Assembly: GCA_938010565.1 (NCBI GenBank)
Contig: CALLUQ010000106.1
Coordinates: 1 to 32,156 of the forward strand
Direction of reading: 5' to 3'
Source of the DNA: an uncultured Flavobacteriales bacterium
Lineage (GTDB): Bacteria; Bacteroidota; Bacteroidia; Flavobacteriales_D; CALLUQ01
Length of the DNA stretch: 32,156 nucleotides
Part shown: positions 15,113-24,414 of the stretch, piece by piece
Layout of the letters: every line of letters starts with the position of its first letter
How positions within the stretch are numbered: the stretch's first letter is position 1
The notes under the pieces: model-generated
The model's input: the letters and a program-made list of their open reading frames with translations, nothing else
Databases searched by the model: none
What the model was told of the DNA's origin: nothing
Program-made: the position numbers and the translations under genes

Positions 15113-15952
15113 TTAAAAGTGAGCCAAAGTCACTCCTACATTAAAAGCATACAATTCCGGGCCTTTGTCTTTTTCGAATACAGGGTTGAGGCTGTAGTTG
15201 GCAAACAAGGAAAATTTTCGGTACCCGACGCGTGCCGAGGCTGCAATTTTGAAGGAGTTGAGGTGATAATGGCTTTTTATTTTGTTAGAAATTTGTTCGT
15301 CGGGTGTATCGTACTTGTACTTCCATTTGCTGTTGATCCTCCAACCCACTAAAACACCGGTAGCAAAATGAAAGGATTTTTCCTTTTTGCGACTTGTATT
15401 GAACTCCAGCATCAACGGAAGATTGAGGTAGGTAGCTTTTAATTTGGATTTGCTAAAATCGATCACCGTATCCAAGGTAGCCATTACCGTATCCGGGTCC
15501 ACCCATAAATTCACATCGTTTTTAAAAGCATAGGCATTGTACTCCAAACCCAAACCGGTAAAAAGGCCCACAAACTCTTTCCGGATGGGGATCTTTTTCT
15601 CCATGAAATTAAAATTGAAACTAATGGATCTGGCATAATCCAGCTCCCATGCTTTATGTTCCGAGCTCATGGCAAGGGATCTGTCCGGAGTAAACCATCC
15701 ATTTACACCGATATCGATCCCGGCCCAGTGGGTTAGATCGTCTTCGTCAGGATCGTCAGCCGCAGTATCCTTATCGGCAAAAGTTTGCGGATGTATGATA
15801 ATTTCGAAGCCATGGTCCCCAAAATTGAAGTGAGCAGTGTCGGGCTTTACATAGACGCTGTCTGGTCCGAGTTGAGCAAAAGCGGTTGTGCCTAATAAAC
15901 ATAAAATGGTAAAAAAGCATGTTTTTACAAGAGTAGTAAAAGTCGTTTTCAT
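15113..15952 (-). CDS. Outer-membrane beta-barrel protein of an ECF sigma operon
   Basis: 279 residues from the ATG at 15950-15952; ten upstream codons are open but the signal peptide (MKTTFTTLVKTCFFTILCLL, then GTTAFAQ) starts here. The mature protein has an acidic linker (ADKDTAADDPDEDD), then alternating strands ending in FNVGVTLAHF, with an aromatic terminal residue as expected for an outer-membrane barrel of the PorT/OmpA-like kind. It is the third gene behind a sigma factor and a membrane anti-sigma-like protein, 93 bases below the latter's stop or about 120 from the chosen start. In such operons barrel proteins are often the output of envelope-stress signalling; ligand and function are unknown. 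Confidence 0.75.
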   Translation of the reverse strand: MKTTFTTLVKTCFFTILCLLGTTAFAQLGPDSVYVKPDTAHFNFGDHGFEIIIHPQTFADKDTAADDPDEDDLTHWAGIDIGVNGWFTPDRSLAMSSEHKAWELDYARSISFNFNFMEKKIPIRKEFVGLFTGLGLEYNAYAFKNDVNLWVDPDTVMATLDTVIDFSKSKLKATYLNLPLMLEFNTSRKKEKSFHFATGVLVGWRINSKWKYKYDTPDEQISNKIKSHYHLNSFKIAASARVGYRKFSLFANYSLNPVFEKDKGPELYAFNVGVTLAHF

Positions 15953-16075
15953 GCGATCCGTATTTAAGAATGCCTGATTCATATTAATGAGTCTGTGATT
16001 AAAATTATTGAGGTAAAGTTGATGTTATATCCGGATTTAAAAATGTGACGGTTAAAGCCTCCGGTTTGTTACAAA

Positions 16076-17401
16076 TTAATTTGAAATTGGTTTGGATCGG
16101 GAGAAAGAGAACGATCCGATCCGAAACGACCACGTATTTCCGTTGGCTTGTTTCCGGCTTTCAAAAGCAATGCGGGTATCCATTACTTTGTCCAGTTGAT
16201 CGACCATCATTGCGGCTACGTCGCTTACTTTAACTTTTTCTTCGGCTGTTTTTTCTCTGCCCGTTAACAGTTGGGCAACTGTGGTATGGATAAATTCGCC
16301 TGGCGAAAGCACATCTTTTGGATTTTGAAAGGCAATGCCCTCCGGGTCCTTTTTTTCAGGAGGCAGAAATACCGGCGCCCCGGTGCTATCGGGTTTAGGA
16401 TGGTTTTGTGCTATGCCGCCCAAGCCCGGAGCATCTGGCACAGGAGAAACCGGCGGAGTAGTTGTGGCGGAATCGTTTTGAGCGATTTGCGGTTGGAGTT
16501 GTTTTTTCCGGAGCGGAATAAGATCCGATCGCTGTTGTAGTTCTTCTTGTCGGGCAGATGGATCCGGCAAAACCCCACCGATCTTCCATGCGGGCATTTC
16601 TTGTTGCGGCAAACGGAGAGGAAAAGGTGTTTGAGGCTTTGTTGCAACAGGAGGCCTTTGGCTTTCCGCCAGTGGCCGTATCGTTTTATCCTCCGGTGAG
16701 CCCGGGTCTCCCCCATTCCACCATAATAAAAGCAAAACCACGGCAGCTGCTGCGCCATAATTCCACAAAGACAGCAAAATACCTTTCCGTTTTTTCCGAT
16801 GCAAACGGGCTTTGTCAGGAAAAATCACCGCCGGTGCTTTCAACCGAGATCGGCGATAAATTTCCAGTTCAACTTTGGCCATCGGGCGGGTGGAGATCAA
16901 CCGCTCCAGTTGGGTTTGCTCGTGGGGGTTCAACCCTCCGTCTGCTGCGGCTGCCAACAAGTACGCTTCTTGTTCGGTAAACGATGGCGGGAGCAGTACT
17001 TCCTTATCGGGATAACGCACACTTGCATCGGCCTGAAGGTAAACCCGGCGATAGGCAGCCGCTTCGTGTTCCAATTGCGGGTGGCGCACAAGAAATTCAT
17101 GCATGGCCCGGGTCTCCTTCTCGTTGAGCTGACCCTCGGCACAGGCAATAAAATACGCCGAACAGTTTTGGGGGGTAATGATAGGCAGCTCGATTTTTTC
17201 AGGTTTTTTCAAAGCCCCTTTGTTTTTAAAGGAAGGGGCTTTATCCGTTGGCAATCTAACCACTTCAAAAGCTTCCAACTCCTCGCGAAGCTCCGGATGT
17301 TCCGAAAGAAAATGCAAAAGCTTATGCACCTCCTCTTCCGGTAAATTGCCTTCGACATAGTCGAGGAAAAAAGCTTCATAATTTTCTATGCAGATCGTCA
17401 T
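16076..17401 (-). CDS. Membrane anti-sigma-like protein with three tandem cytoplasmic modules
   Basis: 441 residues. Residues 7-65, 80-137 and 143-200 are three copies of one module: an aromatic start, EGxL-type turn, ExxxLxxFLxxHPxL, and an FPDKxxL-like end (NYEAFFLDYVEGNLPEEE; CSAYFIACAEGQLNEKE; QEAYLLAAAADGGLNPHE). The module resembles the N-terminal helical domain of Bacteroidota anti-sigma factors, without zinc-binding His-Cys-Cys. A basic stretch (HRKKRKG) leads into one membrane helix at about 207-228, followed by a Pro/Gln-rich periplasmic region and a short conserved-looking C terminus. Its ATG overlaps the sigma-factor TAA by one base, which fixes the start and indicates coupling. 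Probable role: holding the sigma factor at the membrane until an envelope signal arrives; inferred from context. Confidence 0.75.
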   Translation of the reverse strand: MTICIENYEAFFLDYVEGNLPEEEVHKLLHFLSEHPELREELEAFEVVRLPTDKAPSFKNKGALKKPEKIELPIITPQNCSAYFIACAEGQLNEKETRAMHEFLVRHPQLEHEAAAYRRVYLQADASVRYPDKEVLLPPSFTEQEAYLLAAAADGGLNPHEQTQLERLISTRPMAKVELEIYRRSRLKAPAVIFPDKARLHRKKRKGILLSLWNYGAAAAVVLLLLWWNGGDPGSPEDKTIRPLAESQRPPVATKPQTPFPLRLPQQEMPAWKIGGVLPDPSARQEELQQRSDLIPLRKKQLQPQIAQNDSATTTPPVSPVPDAPGLGGIAQNHPKPDSTGAPVFLPPEKKDPEGIAFQNPKDVLSPGEFIHTTVAQLLTGREKTAEEKVKVSDVAAMMVDQLDKVMDTRIAFESRKQANGNTWSFRIGSFSFSRSKPISN

Positions 17402-17880
17402 TACAATACCGCTTCTATACTCCTTAAATATTCTTTCAGAAATTTACGGGCTCTGAAAATATAAACTTTTACTTGTGATTCGTTTAGCTTAATGATCTCG
17501 CCAATTTCTTTATAACTGTACCCTTCGTAGTCCCTCAGCAAAACTGCCGATCGTTGTATTTCAGGTAGTTTTTGAACGGCCTGATGCAAAATTTCATTTA
17601 GATCGGAATACTGCTCGGTATGAGCCGGCTCGTGTACCGCGTTTAAAGGTTGCTCCCTCTTGTCTTTCCGGATCTGATCGATCATGGTATGATATCCGGT
17701 CGAAAAGAGGTAAGATCTTGCTTTGGAAAAACGGACCTCCCGCACCTTTTCCCATAACTTAAAATAGGTTTCCTGTACTATATCTCTTGCTTTTTCCTGA
17801 TGGCGGATGTTCTTCAGTATAAACCGGTAAAGGTTATCCGAAAATTTGTCCACACAAACATTGTACTCGTCTACAGTCAT
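17401..17880 (-). CDS. RNA polymerase sigma factor, ECF type
   Basis: 159 residues. Region 2 runs about 12-75, with the conserved core-binding segment ARDIVQETYFKLWEKV and the region 2.4 helix SYLFSTGYHTMIDQIRK. Region 4 runs about 95-150, with LPEIQRSAVLLRDYEGYSYK followed by the helix-turn-helix EIGEIIKLNESQVKVYIFRA. Region 3 and region 1 are absent, as normal for ECF factors. It directs RNA polymerase to a small regulon, most likely including this operon. Next comes an overlapping membrane anti-sigma-like gene and a barrel gene. No promoter motif of the primary type was found upstream, compatible with autoregulation by the factor itself. Confidence 0.92.
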   Translation of the reverse strand: MTVDEYNVCVDKFSDNLYRFILKNIRHQEKARDIVQETYFKLWEKVREVRFSKARSYLFSTGYHTMIDQIRKDKREQPLNAVHEPAHTEQYSDLNEILHQAVQKLPEIQRSAVLLRDYEGYSYKEIGEIIKLNESQVKVYIFRARKFLKEYLRSIEAVL

Positions 17881-18205
17881 CGTTTCTGGCGCAATCCGAT
17901 CCTATGACGGATGACCACTCTCAAATGTTACTTCTGCGGCAAATATTTCTTCCTATTCACCCATTCATTGGTAAAAGGAGAATAAATGGCGGATCTTCCA
18001 TATGCACCCACCCGAGAATGCGCCGGTGATCTTTCCATGGTATGTGGAGAACTGTGGTCAATTCCGTACTTTTAGCGTAAGCATTGGTTTTCCGCAGAAG
18101 AAAAACAAACGATTATTATATTTCTAATATACTTTTAGCCCATTGAAAAACAACATCTTTCACAACCTTGAATGCCGGGTGTGAAATCATCAACGTTGCA
18201 AGGTT
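17881..18205. other. Divergent intergenic region between sigma operon and idi
   Basis: Holds the promoters of both flanking genes. The one point of note is a 29-codon plus-strand frame at 17986-18075 (MADLPYAPTRECAGDL and onward) with AAAGGAG five bases before its ATG. It has no recognisable content; I do not call it as a gene. Confidence 0.4.
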
Positions 18206-18736
18206 ATGGAACATACGGAGTACGTGGTATTGGTGGACGCTAAGGACCGGGAATTGGGACTTATGGAAAAGATGGAAGCGCATCGGAAAGGATGCTTGCA
18301 TCGTGCATTTTCCGTTTTTGTATTCAACTCAAAAAACGAACTGCTGTTGCAACGCCGGGCTTTCTCCAAATACCATTCGGGTGGCCTCTGGACCAATACG
18401 TGTTGCAGCCATCCCCGAAAAGGAGAATCCTGTACGGAAGGAGCGCACCGACGCTTGCAGGAAGAAATGGGATTTACGTGTGCCCTAAAACATGCGTTTT
18501 CTTTTACCTACAGATCTGCATTGAACAACGGCCTTATCGAACATGAATTTGATCATGTTTTTATGGGCCATTTCGATGGCGAACCCGCGATCAATAAAAC
18601 CGAAGTAGAAGAATGGAAACCCGTAGCCATGGAGGTTGTGCGCAAAGACATGCACCAACACCCCGACCACTATACGGTATGGTTCCGAATTGTTTTTGAT
18701 CGGATGGAAGCCTATATCTCCGGCCAAACCCGCTGA
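18206..18736 (+). CDS. idi: Isopentenyl-diphosphate delta-isomerase, type 1
   Basis: 176 residues, the normal size of type 1 Idi, a Nudix-fold metalloenzyme that interconverts IPP and DMAPP in the cytoplasm. The catalytic cysteine is C67 in LWTNTCCSHPR; the metal-binding histidines include H26 and H33 region residues and H69; the second catalytic acid lies in IEHEFDHVF (E112/E114). The Nudix-like box is GESCTEGAHRRLQEEMG at 73-89. Start ATG lies directly before the conserved EYVVLVDAKDRELG opening. The gene is alone on the plus strand, convergent with the lamin-tail gene. In MEP-pathway bacteria Idi is dispensable and balances IPP and DMAPP; dxr of that pathway is also in this window. Confidence 0.93.
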   Translation: MEHTEYVVLVDAKDRELGLMEKMEAHRKGCLHRAFSVFVFNSKNELLLQRRAFSKYHSGGLWTNTCCSHPRKGESCTEGAHRRLQEEMGFTCALKHAFSFTYRSALNNGLIEHEFDHVFMGHFDGEPAINKTEVEEWKPVAMEVVRKDMHQHPDHYTVWFRIVFDRMEAYISGQTR

Positions 18737-18803
18737 ACCATAAAAAACACAGGCTGCGGCATTGCGAAAGTGGCATTTCTCAAAGGCAAACTCAGGGCCC
18801 AAC

Positions 18804-21410
18804 CTACAGGCGGCCCCCGAGAACGGCCACGCGCTTATACGAAGTAACGTTTCCGCTGGTGCCGAACACTTCGAAATAAACCACGTAAGTGCCGATGCGG
18901 GCCTTTTCGCGATGGTCCGTGGTACCATCCCAGGAAAAAGCTCCGCGGGTGGCAAGCAGTTCGTTTTGCAACAACTTGCGTATTAAACGGCCACGTACAT
19001 CAAAAATGGCGATGCTCCCCACATAACCCGGTCCGTCCAATTCGTAATTGATGTTGAGCACATCTTGAAAACCATCGTTGTCAGGAGAAAAAACAGGAGG
19101 CTCCAGAGTCACTGCGTCTTCCGGTAAAGTGGCTGGAAAATACTGTGAATTTTCAAACCCGGGAGTAGCAAAACCAACATTTTCAGCAGCCGAATGCCAG
19201 TTGGTTGCATCGTTGGTTGGCCGGTTAAAGTCGATCCGCTCAAGCGAAATACCATCCGGATCATTGAGCAGGCCAAATTGCATGCCTTCATGGTAGGAAA
19301 AATGATCGGAAACCCGGTTCAACGCATTGATCAGGTAAACCGTAGATGAGTCGTTGCCGTAGGCAGGCAAACCGGTCATTTCAAGCACACGGGCCCATCG
19401 CGTATTGGGATATTCGGCCACAATGTTGGCACCGTTGGTTGTCAGCAGGAAATACGTACCCGGAAAAAAAAGCAAAGGCTGATGGGTAATGCTTTTAAAA
19501 TTGGCAATGGTATCGTTGTCGAAATTAGCAAGCTGCCAGTTTTCGAGGTTGAGCACTTTGTTTGAATGATTGTAGATCTCTACAAAATCTACCCCATTGT
19601 TGCGGGGGTTAAACAGCACTTCATTGATGATGACATCGCCGACCTCCGGTGTTTGAGGCAAAACAAAAGTGCCTTCTGTTGCAAACAAATGATTGCCTGT
19701 ACAGTCTGTAATTCCGGTGATGTGGATGGTTTGCTGCACTCCGGCCACCAGATTAGGGCTGATGGTCAGATCAACCCGATCGTAACCCGGCTGCACCGGA
19801 CTGGCCGAAACAACCGTATATCCATTGGTGATGGCATAGGTGGAGCGGATCACACTCGTGGTGTCCAGTGGCTCATCAAACACCAGCAACAGACGGTCGG
19901 CAGCCACTGCCATTGCCTGAATAAGCGAAGGACCTTTCGTGTCGGGAAAAGTGTCGTAAACCGAATTTTGTATACCCGGTGTTCCGCCATCTTCATTGCC
20001 GGAGGCCATCCAGTTAAAAGGGCCGCTGCATGGGAGATCCGGGTTGATCAACTCCAGCGACCACCCTCCGTCGTTTTTGGCATCGTCCCGATACCATTCG
20101 CTGCTGTAGTTCACCTGATCCACCAACAACCCTGTGCCATTACGCAAAGTGAGATGATCTTCGGCATTGTTCAGAGTAGGAAAGGAACTTACCCCTATGG
20201 TATTGGGAGCAACATGGTGAATGAAACGGGCTGAATCCGTCGGATCTACCACCACCAGATAAGCACCCGGAGCCAACAAATAGGGAGAGAGCCGAGCAGT
20301 AGAAGAACCATCGGAAAACGTCCAGCCATCAAGTTCAAAATATTTGTTGGTGCGGTTGTGGATCTCGATGTATTCCACATCGGGCAAACCCACTTCCGGG
20401 GTTTCATCGGCCATAATTTCGTTGATCACCACATCGCGGTATACAGCAGTATCGGGCACGAAATACATAAAAGGATGGGGATAGGGAACGATGCTATTGC
20501 CGGATAGATCTTGCACGTTAAAGACCTGAAGGTGGTGGACCACTCCATTCTGAAACGCAGCGTCGAAAGTAAGGTGGACCAAAGTGGTATTGATCTGATC
20601 GAGTTCCGCCAAAACAGGAGCCCCCAAATGGTTATCGGCCAGGTAATGGTCGGTGATTTCCGCTCCGGCCCGTAGGATGGGCTCACTGAAATAAACATCG
20701 AGTTTCCGGTCAGAAACCACAGCTGTTGAACGGATCACAGGCGCAACCGTATCGGTAAAAGCGGTGCCGGTAACTACAAACGCATCGAATCCAAATTTAT
20801 CCGACCGGCTTGCGGTATATACACAATAAACGCCGCTGTAAAAGTTTTGTAAGTATGTGTTTTCAAATACCGTGCCTTCGGAAAGGTAAGCAGAACCGCC
20901 CAGGCTGTCCACCCGAAGTTCCCAGTTGCCGATATGATCGCGGGTTACCAAAACGCGCACATGAACACTCGGCTGACGGATGCGATCGTGGGCACCTTCA
21001 ATCAACAAAAAATCGGCAACTCCATCTTGCCGGTAGAGGCTCACATTGTCGTGTACACCCCCCATTTCAACATAATACCCGTTTAAAGCGCCTTTCAGAA
21101 CCGGCTGGTCCGATACCAGATAAACCCTGGAAAAATTGTTACCGGACGGGTTAAAATCCATGGTGACCAAAAACTCCCAGCTGGCATTTTCAATGGCCTG
21201 GTTATGGGTAGAGAGGTATGCCTCGGAAGCAACAGGCGAAGCAACCAAATGCAACGTGTTGGCTGTGGCATCAAAAATGGTATCGTCTCCAAACCACGGC
21301 GGATCATGGGTAAAATTTCCGTCGCTAAAATCGTCGCTGAACTGGGCGCAGGAACAATCTGCCCAAAAAACGGAAAGCAAAAACGCGCACCCCCCAAAAA
21401 ATTTAAGCAT
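18804..21410 (-). CDS. Secreted lamin-tail-domain protein with FlgD-like C-terminal domain
   Basis: 868 residues from the ATG at 21408-21410, chosen because the signal peptide (MLKFFGGCAFLLSVFWADCS, then CAQ) begins there; 25 earlier codons are open. Order of domains: a lectin/LamG-like segment after FSDDFSDGNF; an SbsA/Big5-type Ig domain starting DTVAPVIRSTAVVSDRKLDV; a lamin-tail domain (VVINEIMADETPEVGLPDVE and onward); a second Ig-like domain (DTKGPSLIQAMAVA); a second lamin-tail domain (VIINEVLFNPRNNGVDFVEI); and a C-terminal FlgD-like domain (FSPDNDGFQDVLNI, SWDGTTDHREKARIGTYVVY). This is the architecture of surface or secreted proteins exported by the type IX system. Binding partner unknown. 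Convergent with idi, 67 bases apart at the original ends. Confidence 0.85.
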   Translation of the reverse strand: MLKFFGGCAFLLSVFWADCSCAQFSDDFSDGNFTHDPPWFGDDTIFDATANTLHLVASPVASEAYLSTHNQAIENASWEFLVTMDFNPSGNNFSRVYLVSDQPVLKGALNGYYVEMGGVHDNVSLYRQDGVADFLLIEGAHDRIRQPSVHVRVLVTRDHIGNWELRVDSLGGSAYLSEGTVFENTYLQNFYSGVYCVYTASRSDKFGFDAFVVTGTAFTDTVAPVIRSTAVVSDRKLDVYFSEPILRAGAEITDHYLADNHLGAPVLAELDQINTTLVHLTFDAAFQNGVVHHLQVFNVQDLSGNSIVPYPHPFMYFVPDTAVYRDVVINEIMADETPEVGLPDVEYIEIHNRTNKYFELDGWTFSDGSSTARLSPYLLAPGAYLVVVDPTDSARFIHHVAPNTIGVSSFPTLNNAEDHLTLRNGTGLLVDQVNYSSEWYRDDAKNDGGWSLELINPDLPCSGPFNWMASGNEDGGTPGIQNSVYDTFPDTKGPSLIQAMAVAADRLLLVFDEPLDTTSVIRSTYAITNGYTVVSASPVQPGYDRVDLTISPNLVAGVQQTIHITGITDCTGNHLFATEGTFVLPQTPEVGDVIINEVLFNPRNNGVDFVEIYNHSNKVLNLENWQLANFDNDTIANFKSITHQPLLFFPGTYFLLTTNGANIVAEYPNTRWARVLEMTGLPAYGNDSSTVYLINALNRVSDHFSYHEGMQFGLLNDPDGISLERIDFNRPTNDATNWHSAAENVGFATPGFENSQYFPATLPEDAVTLEPPVFSPDNDGFQDVLNINYELDGPGYVGSIAIFDVRGRLIRKLLQNELLATRGAFSWDGTTDHREKARIGTYVVYFEVFGTSGNVTSYKRVAVLGGRL

Positions 21411-21521
21411 AGCAGAAAAAGATACAAATGGTATGAACATTAAATATACTATTTTTACAGGCATCGGAAACCCTGGTGAGTACATCGGGCAAAAAGGATA
21501 ACATTTTAACGTGGGTTACAG

Positions 21522-22526
21522 ATGAAAGTAGCAGTAGTTGGAGCCACCGGAATGGTGGGGCAGGTGATGCTCGGGATATTGGAGCAGCGCCGGTTTCCCG
21601 TAACCGAATTGATCCCTGTGGCGAGTGAGCGTTCTTTGGGAAAAAAAGTAACCTTTAAAGGCGCTGCTTATCCGTGCGTATTGCCTCAAACGGCGATAGA
21701 TAGGGCACCACAGCTGGCTTTGTTTTCTGCCGGAGGCAGCACTTCTCTCGAATGGGCTCCCCGGTTTGCCGCTGCCGGAGCTACCGTTATCGATAATTCT
21801 TCGGCCTGGAGGATGGAACCGGATATCCCGCTTGTTATACCCGAGATCAATGCCGGAGTATTGCGCATGGCGGATAAGATCATTGCCAACCCGAACTGTT
21901 CTACCATGCAGATGCTCATTGCTTTGGCTCCACTGCATAAGGTGTATGCTATCAACCGGATCATTGTTTCTACTTACCAAAGCGTTTCGGGAACGGGCGT
22001 TGCAGCGGTACAACAACTCGAAAATGAAGAAAAGAACACTCCGGGTGAAATGGTATACCCTTACCCGATCCACCGCAATTGTTTGCCACATTGTGATGTT
22101 TTTCTCGACAATGGCTACACCAGAGAGGAAATGAAACTGGCCAATGAAACGCGAAAAATTCTCGACCCCGCTATCCGTGTTACTGCCACTGCGGTTCGCG
22201 TTCCGGTAGTTGGCGGCCATTCCGAAGCCGTAAACGTAGAGTTTAACAACCCTTACGAACTTTCCGATGTGCGCCGTTTGCTCTCAGAGTCAGATGCCAT
22301 AAAGGTGGTAGACAACACCGATGTGAACCAATACCCGATGCCCGTTTATGCAGCAGGAAAAGACGAGGTTTTTGTAGGTCGGATACGGCGCGATGAAACC
22401 CGAGCCAATGCTTTGAACCTTTGGGTAGTTTCGGATAACCTGCGCAAAGGCGCCGCTACCAATGCGGTACAGATCGCCGAATACCTGATAAAAGAAAATT
22501 TCCTGAAAGGAACCATTCCTGCCTGA
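21522..22526 (+). CDS. asd: Aspartate-semialdehyde dehydrogenase
   Basis: 334 residues, standard length. NADP-dependent reduction of aspartyl phosphate to aspartate semialdehyde, the branch point to lysine/diaminopimelate, threonine and methionine. The Rossmann motif is VVGATGMVG at 6-13; the catalytic cysteine is C126 in NPNCSTMQM; the active-site histidine is H233 in RVPVVGGHSEAVNVEF; the SGTGVAAVQQL segment matches the family. The ATG at 21522 lies directly before KVAVVGATG. It is divergent from the lamin-tail gene and followed by a small barrel gene after 125 bases. Confidence 0.95.
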   Translation: MKVAVVGATGMVGQVMLGILEQRRFPVTELIPVASERSLGKKVTFKGAAYPCVLPQTAIDRAPQLALFSAGGSTSLEWAPRFAAAGATVIDNSSAWRMEPDIPLVIPEINAGVLRMADKIIANPNCSTMQMLIALAPLHKVYAINRIIVSTYQSVSGTGVAAVQQLENEEKNTPGEMVYPYPIHRNCLPHCDVFLDNGYTREEMKLANETRKILDPAIRVTATAVRVPVVGGHSEAVNVEFNNPYELSDVRRLLSESDAIKVVDNTDVNQYPMPVYAAGKDEVFVGRIRRDETRANALNLWVVSDNLRKGAATNAVQIAEYLIKENFLKGTIPA

Positions 22527-22651
22527 TCCGATCGCCCGCTCTGCCGTTTGCAATGCCAACGAGAATAAAGTGGCTTTTATGGGCACATCGTTCTGCACTT
22601 TTTACCGGCGAATGGATGTCAGTTCTGTGATTTTCCCGTTTTTTGTATGCG

Positions 22652-23254
22652 ATGAGAAAAATGCGATTAATTTTTCCGGTGTGTTTTACTTTGATGCTGA
22701 TCGCAAGCCAGGGTGTCGCCCAATATGATGGTTATGAAGTGATCCGGAAGGTATATTGGAGGATGGGAGGAAGTCTGATCATTTCCAGCAACCTGGATCA
22801 CGATTCCTTGGCATTGGGCGTTGCCTATTTCGGAGGAGCCGGATGCGATACCCGCTTTCAGGTCAAAGACCATTTTTCGCTCAAGGCAGGATTGCAATTT
22901 AACCAGGTGGGAGGTTTGCAGAAAACCCCGTTTGTAAAAATACAAAACCGGCATATACGCCTTTCTTTGCTGCCTACTTTTCAATTGGGAGCGGAAAAAA
23001 AAGCCTTTTTCTCCGTTGGGCCTGCTTACAACTATCTGGTCAGCGCCAACTCCAAACGGATTGATGGGAGCCAACAGAGTGGTTTTCGTTACGAACCTAT
23101 CAATGACTACCAGTCTCAGCTCGAATTGCTGTTCGATGTGTCTTTGCCTCTGACCAACAGGTTGGATATGGTGGCCCGGTCGGCATGGCCCCTTTCTCCG
23201 GTTTCAGCATACGTTTATACCGAAATTGGTTTTCACTTCAAGTTGAATCATTAG
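22652..23254 (+). CDS. Small outer-membrane beta-barrel protein
   Basis: 200 residues from ATG 22652 (a second ATG at 22661 is equally possible; the frame is also open from a TTG at 22643). The signal peptide is MRKMRLIFPVCFTLMLIASQ then GVAQ. The rest is alternating polar/hydrophobic strands with Gly/aromatic turns (SLKAGLQFNQVGG, RLSLLPTFQLGAEKKAFFSV) and a C-terminal strand ending in FHFKLNH, as in 8-stranded barrels of the PorT/OmpW-like group. The exact family is not recognised. It lies 125 bases after asd, probably as a separate unit, and converges on the hydroxylase gene. Confidence 0.7.
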   Translation: MRKMRLIFPVCFTLMLIASQGVAQYDGYEVIRKVYWRMGGSLIISSNLDHDSLALGVAYFGGAGCDTRFQVKDHFSLKAGLQFNQVGGLQKTPFVKIQNRHIRLSLLPTFQLGAEKKAFFSVGPAYNYLVSANSKRIDGSQQSGFRYEPINDYQSQLELLFDVSLPLTNRLDMVARSAWPLSPVSAYVYTEIGFHFKLNH

Positions 23255-23346
23255 CCTTTTTGCAAGGATGGTAAAGTTTGGAAAAACGTTTACCCGTTTC
23301 TTTCAACGGATTTTTCTTTCGGGTTTTTAAGTCAATACAACGCGGC

Positions 23347-24399
23347 TTATTCGTTGTCGTTTGCTTTGTGGCGAATGAACAACCCCTGAATGCTCTGGCT
23401 AAAGAAATTCCCGGAAAAAGAAGACAAGCCCCGAAAACCAAGTCGGATATTGCGACCGTCTTTGGGAATATAAATGGTTCCGAACAAATAATCCCAACAA
23501 CTCAAGGATAAGGCAAAATTAACGCCGTAACGCCTTGGTTCGGGCAAATTATGGGCATGGTGCCAGATGTGATTGGCAGGCCCGTTGAAAACATATTTTA
23601 AAAAGCGCCCCAGAAAAAGGGTAAACGCCGCCGTGAATGCCGCTACAACAGCCCAGGCCCGCCAATCGTTCCACCATCCGCCCATAGCGGTAAAAGCTAC
23701 AAACATCCCAAGCAAAGTACCAAAAACAAAACCCTGCATGCGCCAGTGTACCGACAGATTGCTGTGGTTATAATGGCCCAGGGCCAGTGCAAAAATGTGT
23801 ATAATGAAAAAATCGTGTAAACCAATCCCCAACAAAGCCAAAGGGAGGTATTCGAGGGTGCGGTACACTACATTTTCCATCCAGTGATAACGCAAATGTG
23901 CTGCAAAACCCATTTGTTCAACGGAGTGGTGCACTTTGTGAAATTCCCAGAGCCAATTTACCCGGTGTAACAAACGATGGATCCACCATTGCGTAAAATC
24001 CCGGATCACAAAGCCCACTACCAAAATGGCCCAAAATGGCAGGTTTTTTATAGGGTTATGATCTTGAAAATTAAAGCCTGTAAGGTAAATGAGCCCATCG
24101 TTGAGCCCTTTTACCACCACCTCGGAAGCTGCATTGTAAACAATCAGCCCGAAAAGAAAAAAGTTGAAATACATGTAAAAAAAATCCAGCCAGAAATCTT
24201 TTCGGAAAACGGGTTGATCTTTTCGCCATGGCCGGATGATCTCCACCACAAAGAAAAAAACGGAAACCATGCCCAACCAGAGGTAATAATTATGCCAACC
24301 GGCGCCATTGGCAAAAGTAACCTCACCCCAGAGCCAGTCTTTATTGCCGGTCCATTTCTCAACAAAAAGCTTTCCGTATGTCAAGGTATCTCTATCCAT
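23347..24399 (-). CDS. Fatty acid hydroxylase / sterol desaturase family membrane protein
   Basis: 350 residues with at least four membrane helices (for example about 38-56, 70-90, 121-138, 240-265). The diiron histidine clusters of the superfamily are all present: HRLLH at 141-145, HKVHH at 154-158, HYNH around 209-212 and HIWHH at 277-281. Enzymes of this group hydroxylate or desaturate lipids using O2 and di-iron; the substrate here cannot be told. The start follows the rhodanese stop by 15 bases, making it the fourth gene of the sulfur-oxidation operon. A role in sulfur chemistry is not implied by the family; a lipid modification co-expressed with the operon is the simplest reading. Confidence 0.85.
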   Translation of the reverse strand: MDRDTLTYGKLFVEKWTGNKDWLWGEVTFANGAGWHNYYLWLGMVSVFFFVVEIIRPWRKDQPVFRKDFWLDFFYMYFNFFLFGLIVYNAASEVVVKGLNDGLIYLTGFNFQDHNPIKNLPFWAILVVGFVIRDFTQWWIHRLLHRVNWLWEFHKVHHSVEQMGFAAHLRYHWMENVVYRTLEYLPLALLGIGLHDFFIIHIFALALGHYNHSNLSVHWRMQGFVFGTLLGMFVAFTAMGGWWNDWRAWAVVAAFTAAFTLFLGRFLKYVFNGPANHIWHHAHNLPEPRRYGVNFALSLSCWDYLFGTIYIPKDGRNIRLGFRGLSSFSGNFFSQSIQGLFIRHKANDNE

Positions 24400-24414
24400 T
24401 GTTCATGGGTTCAA

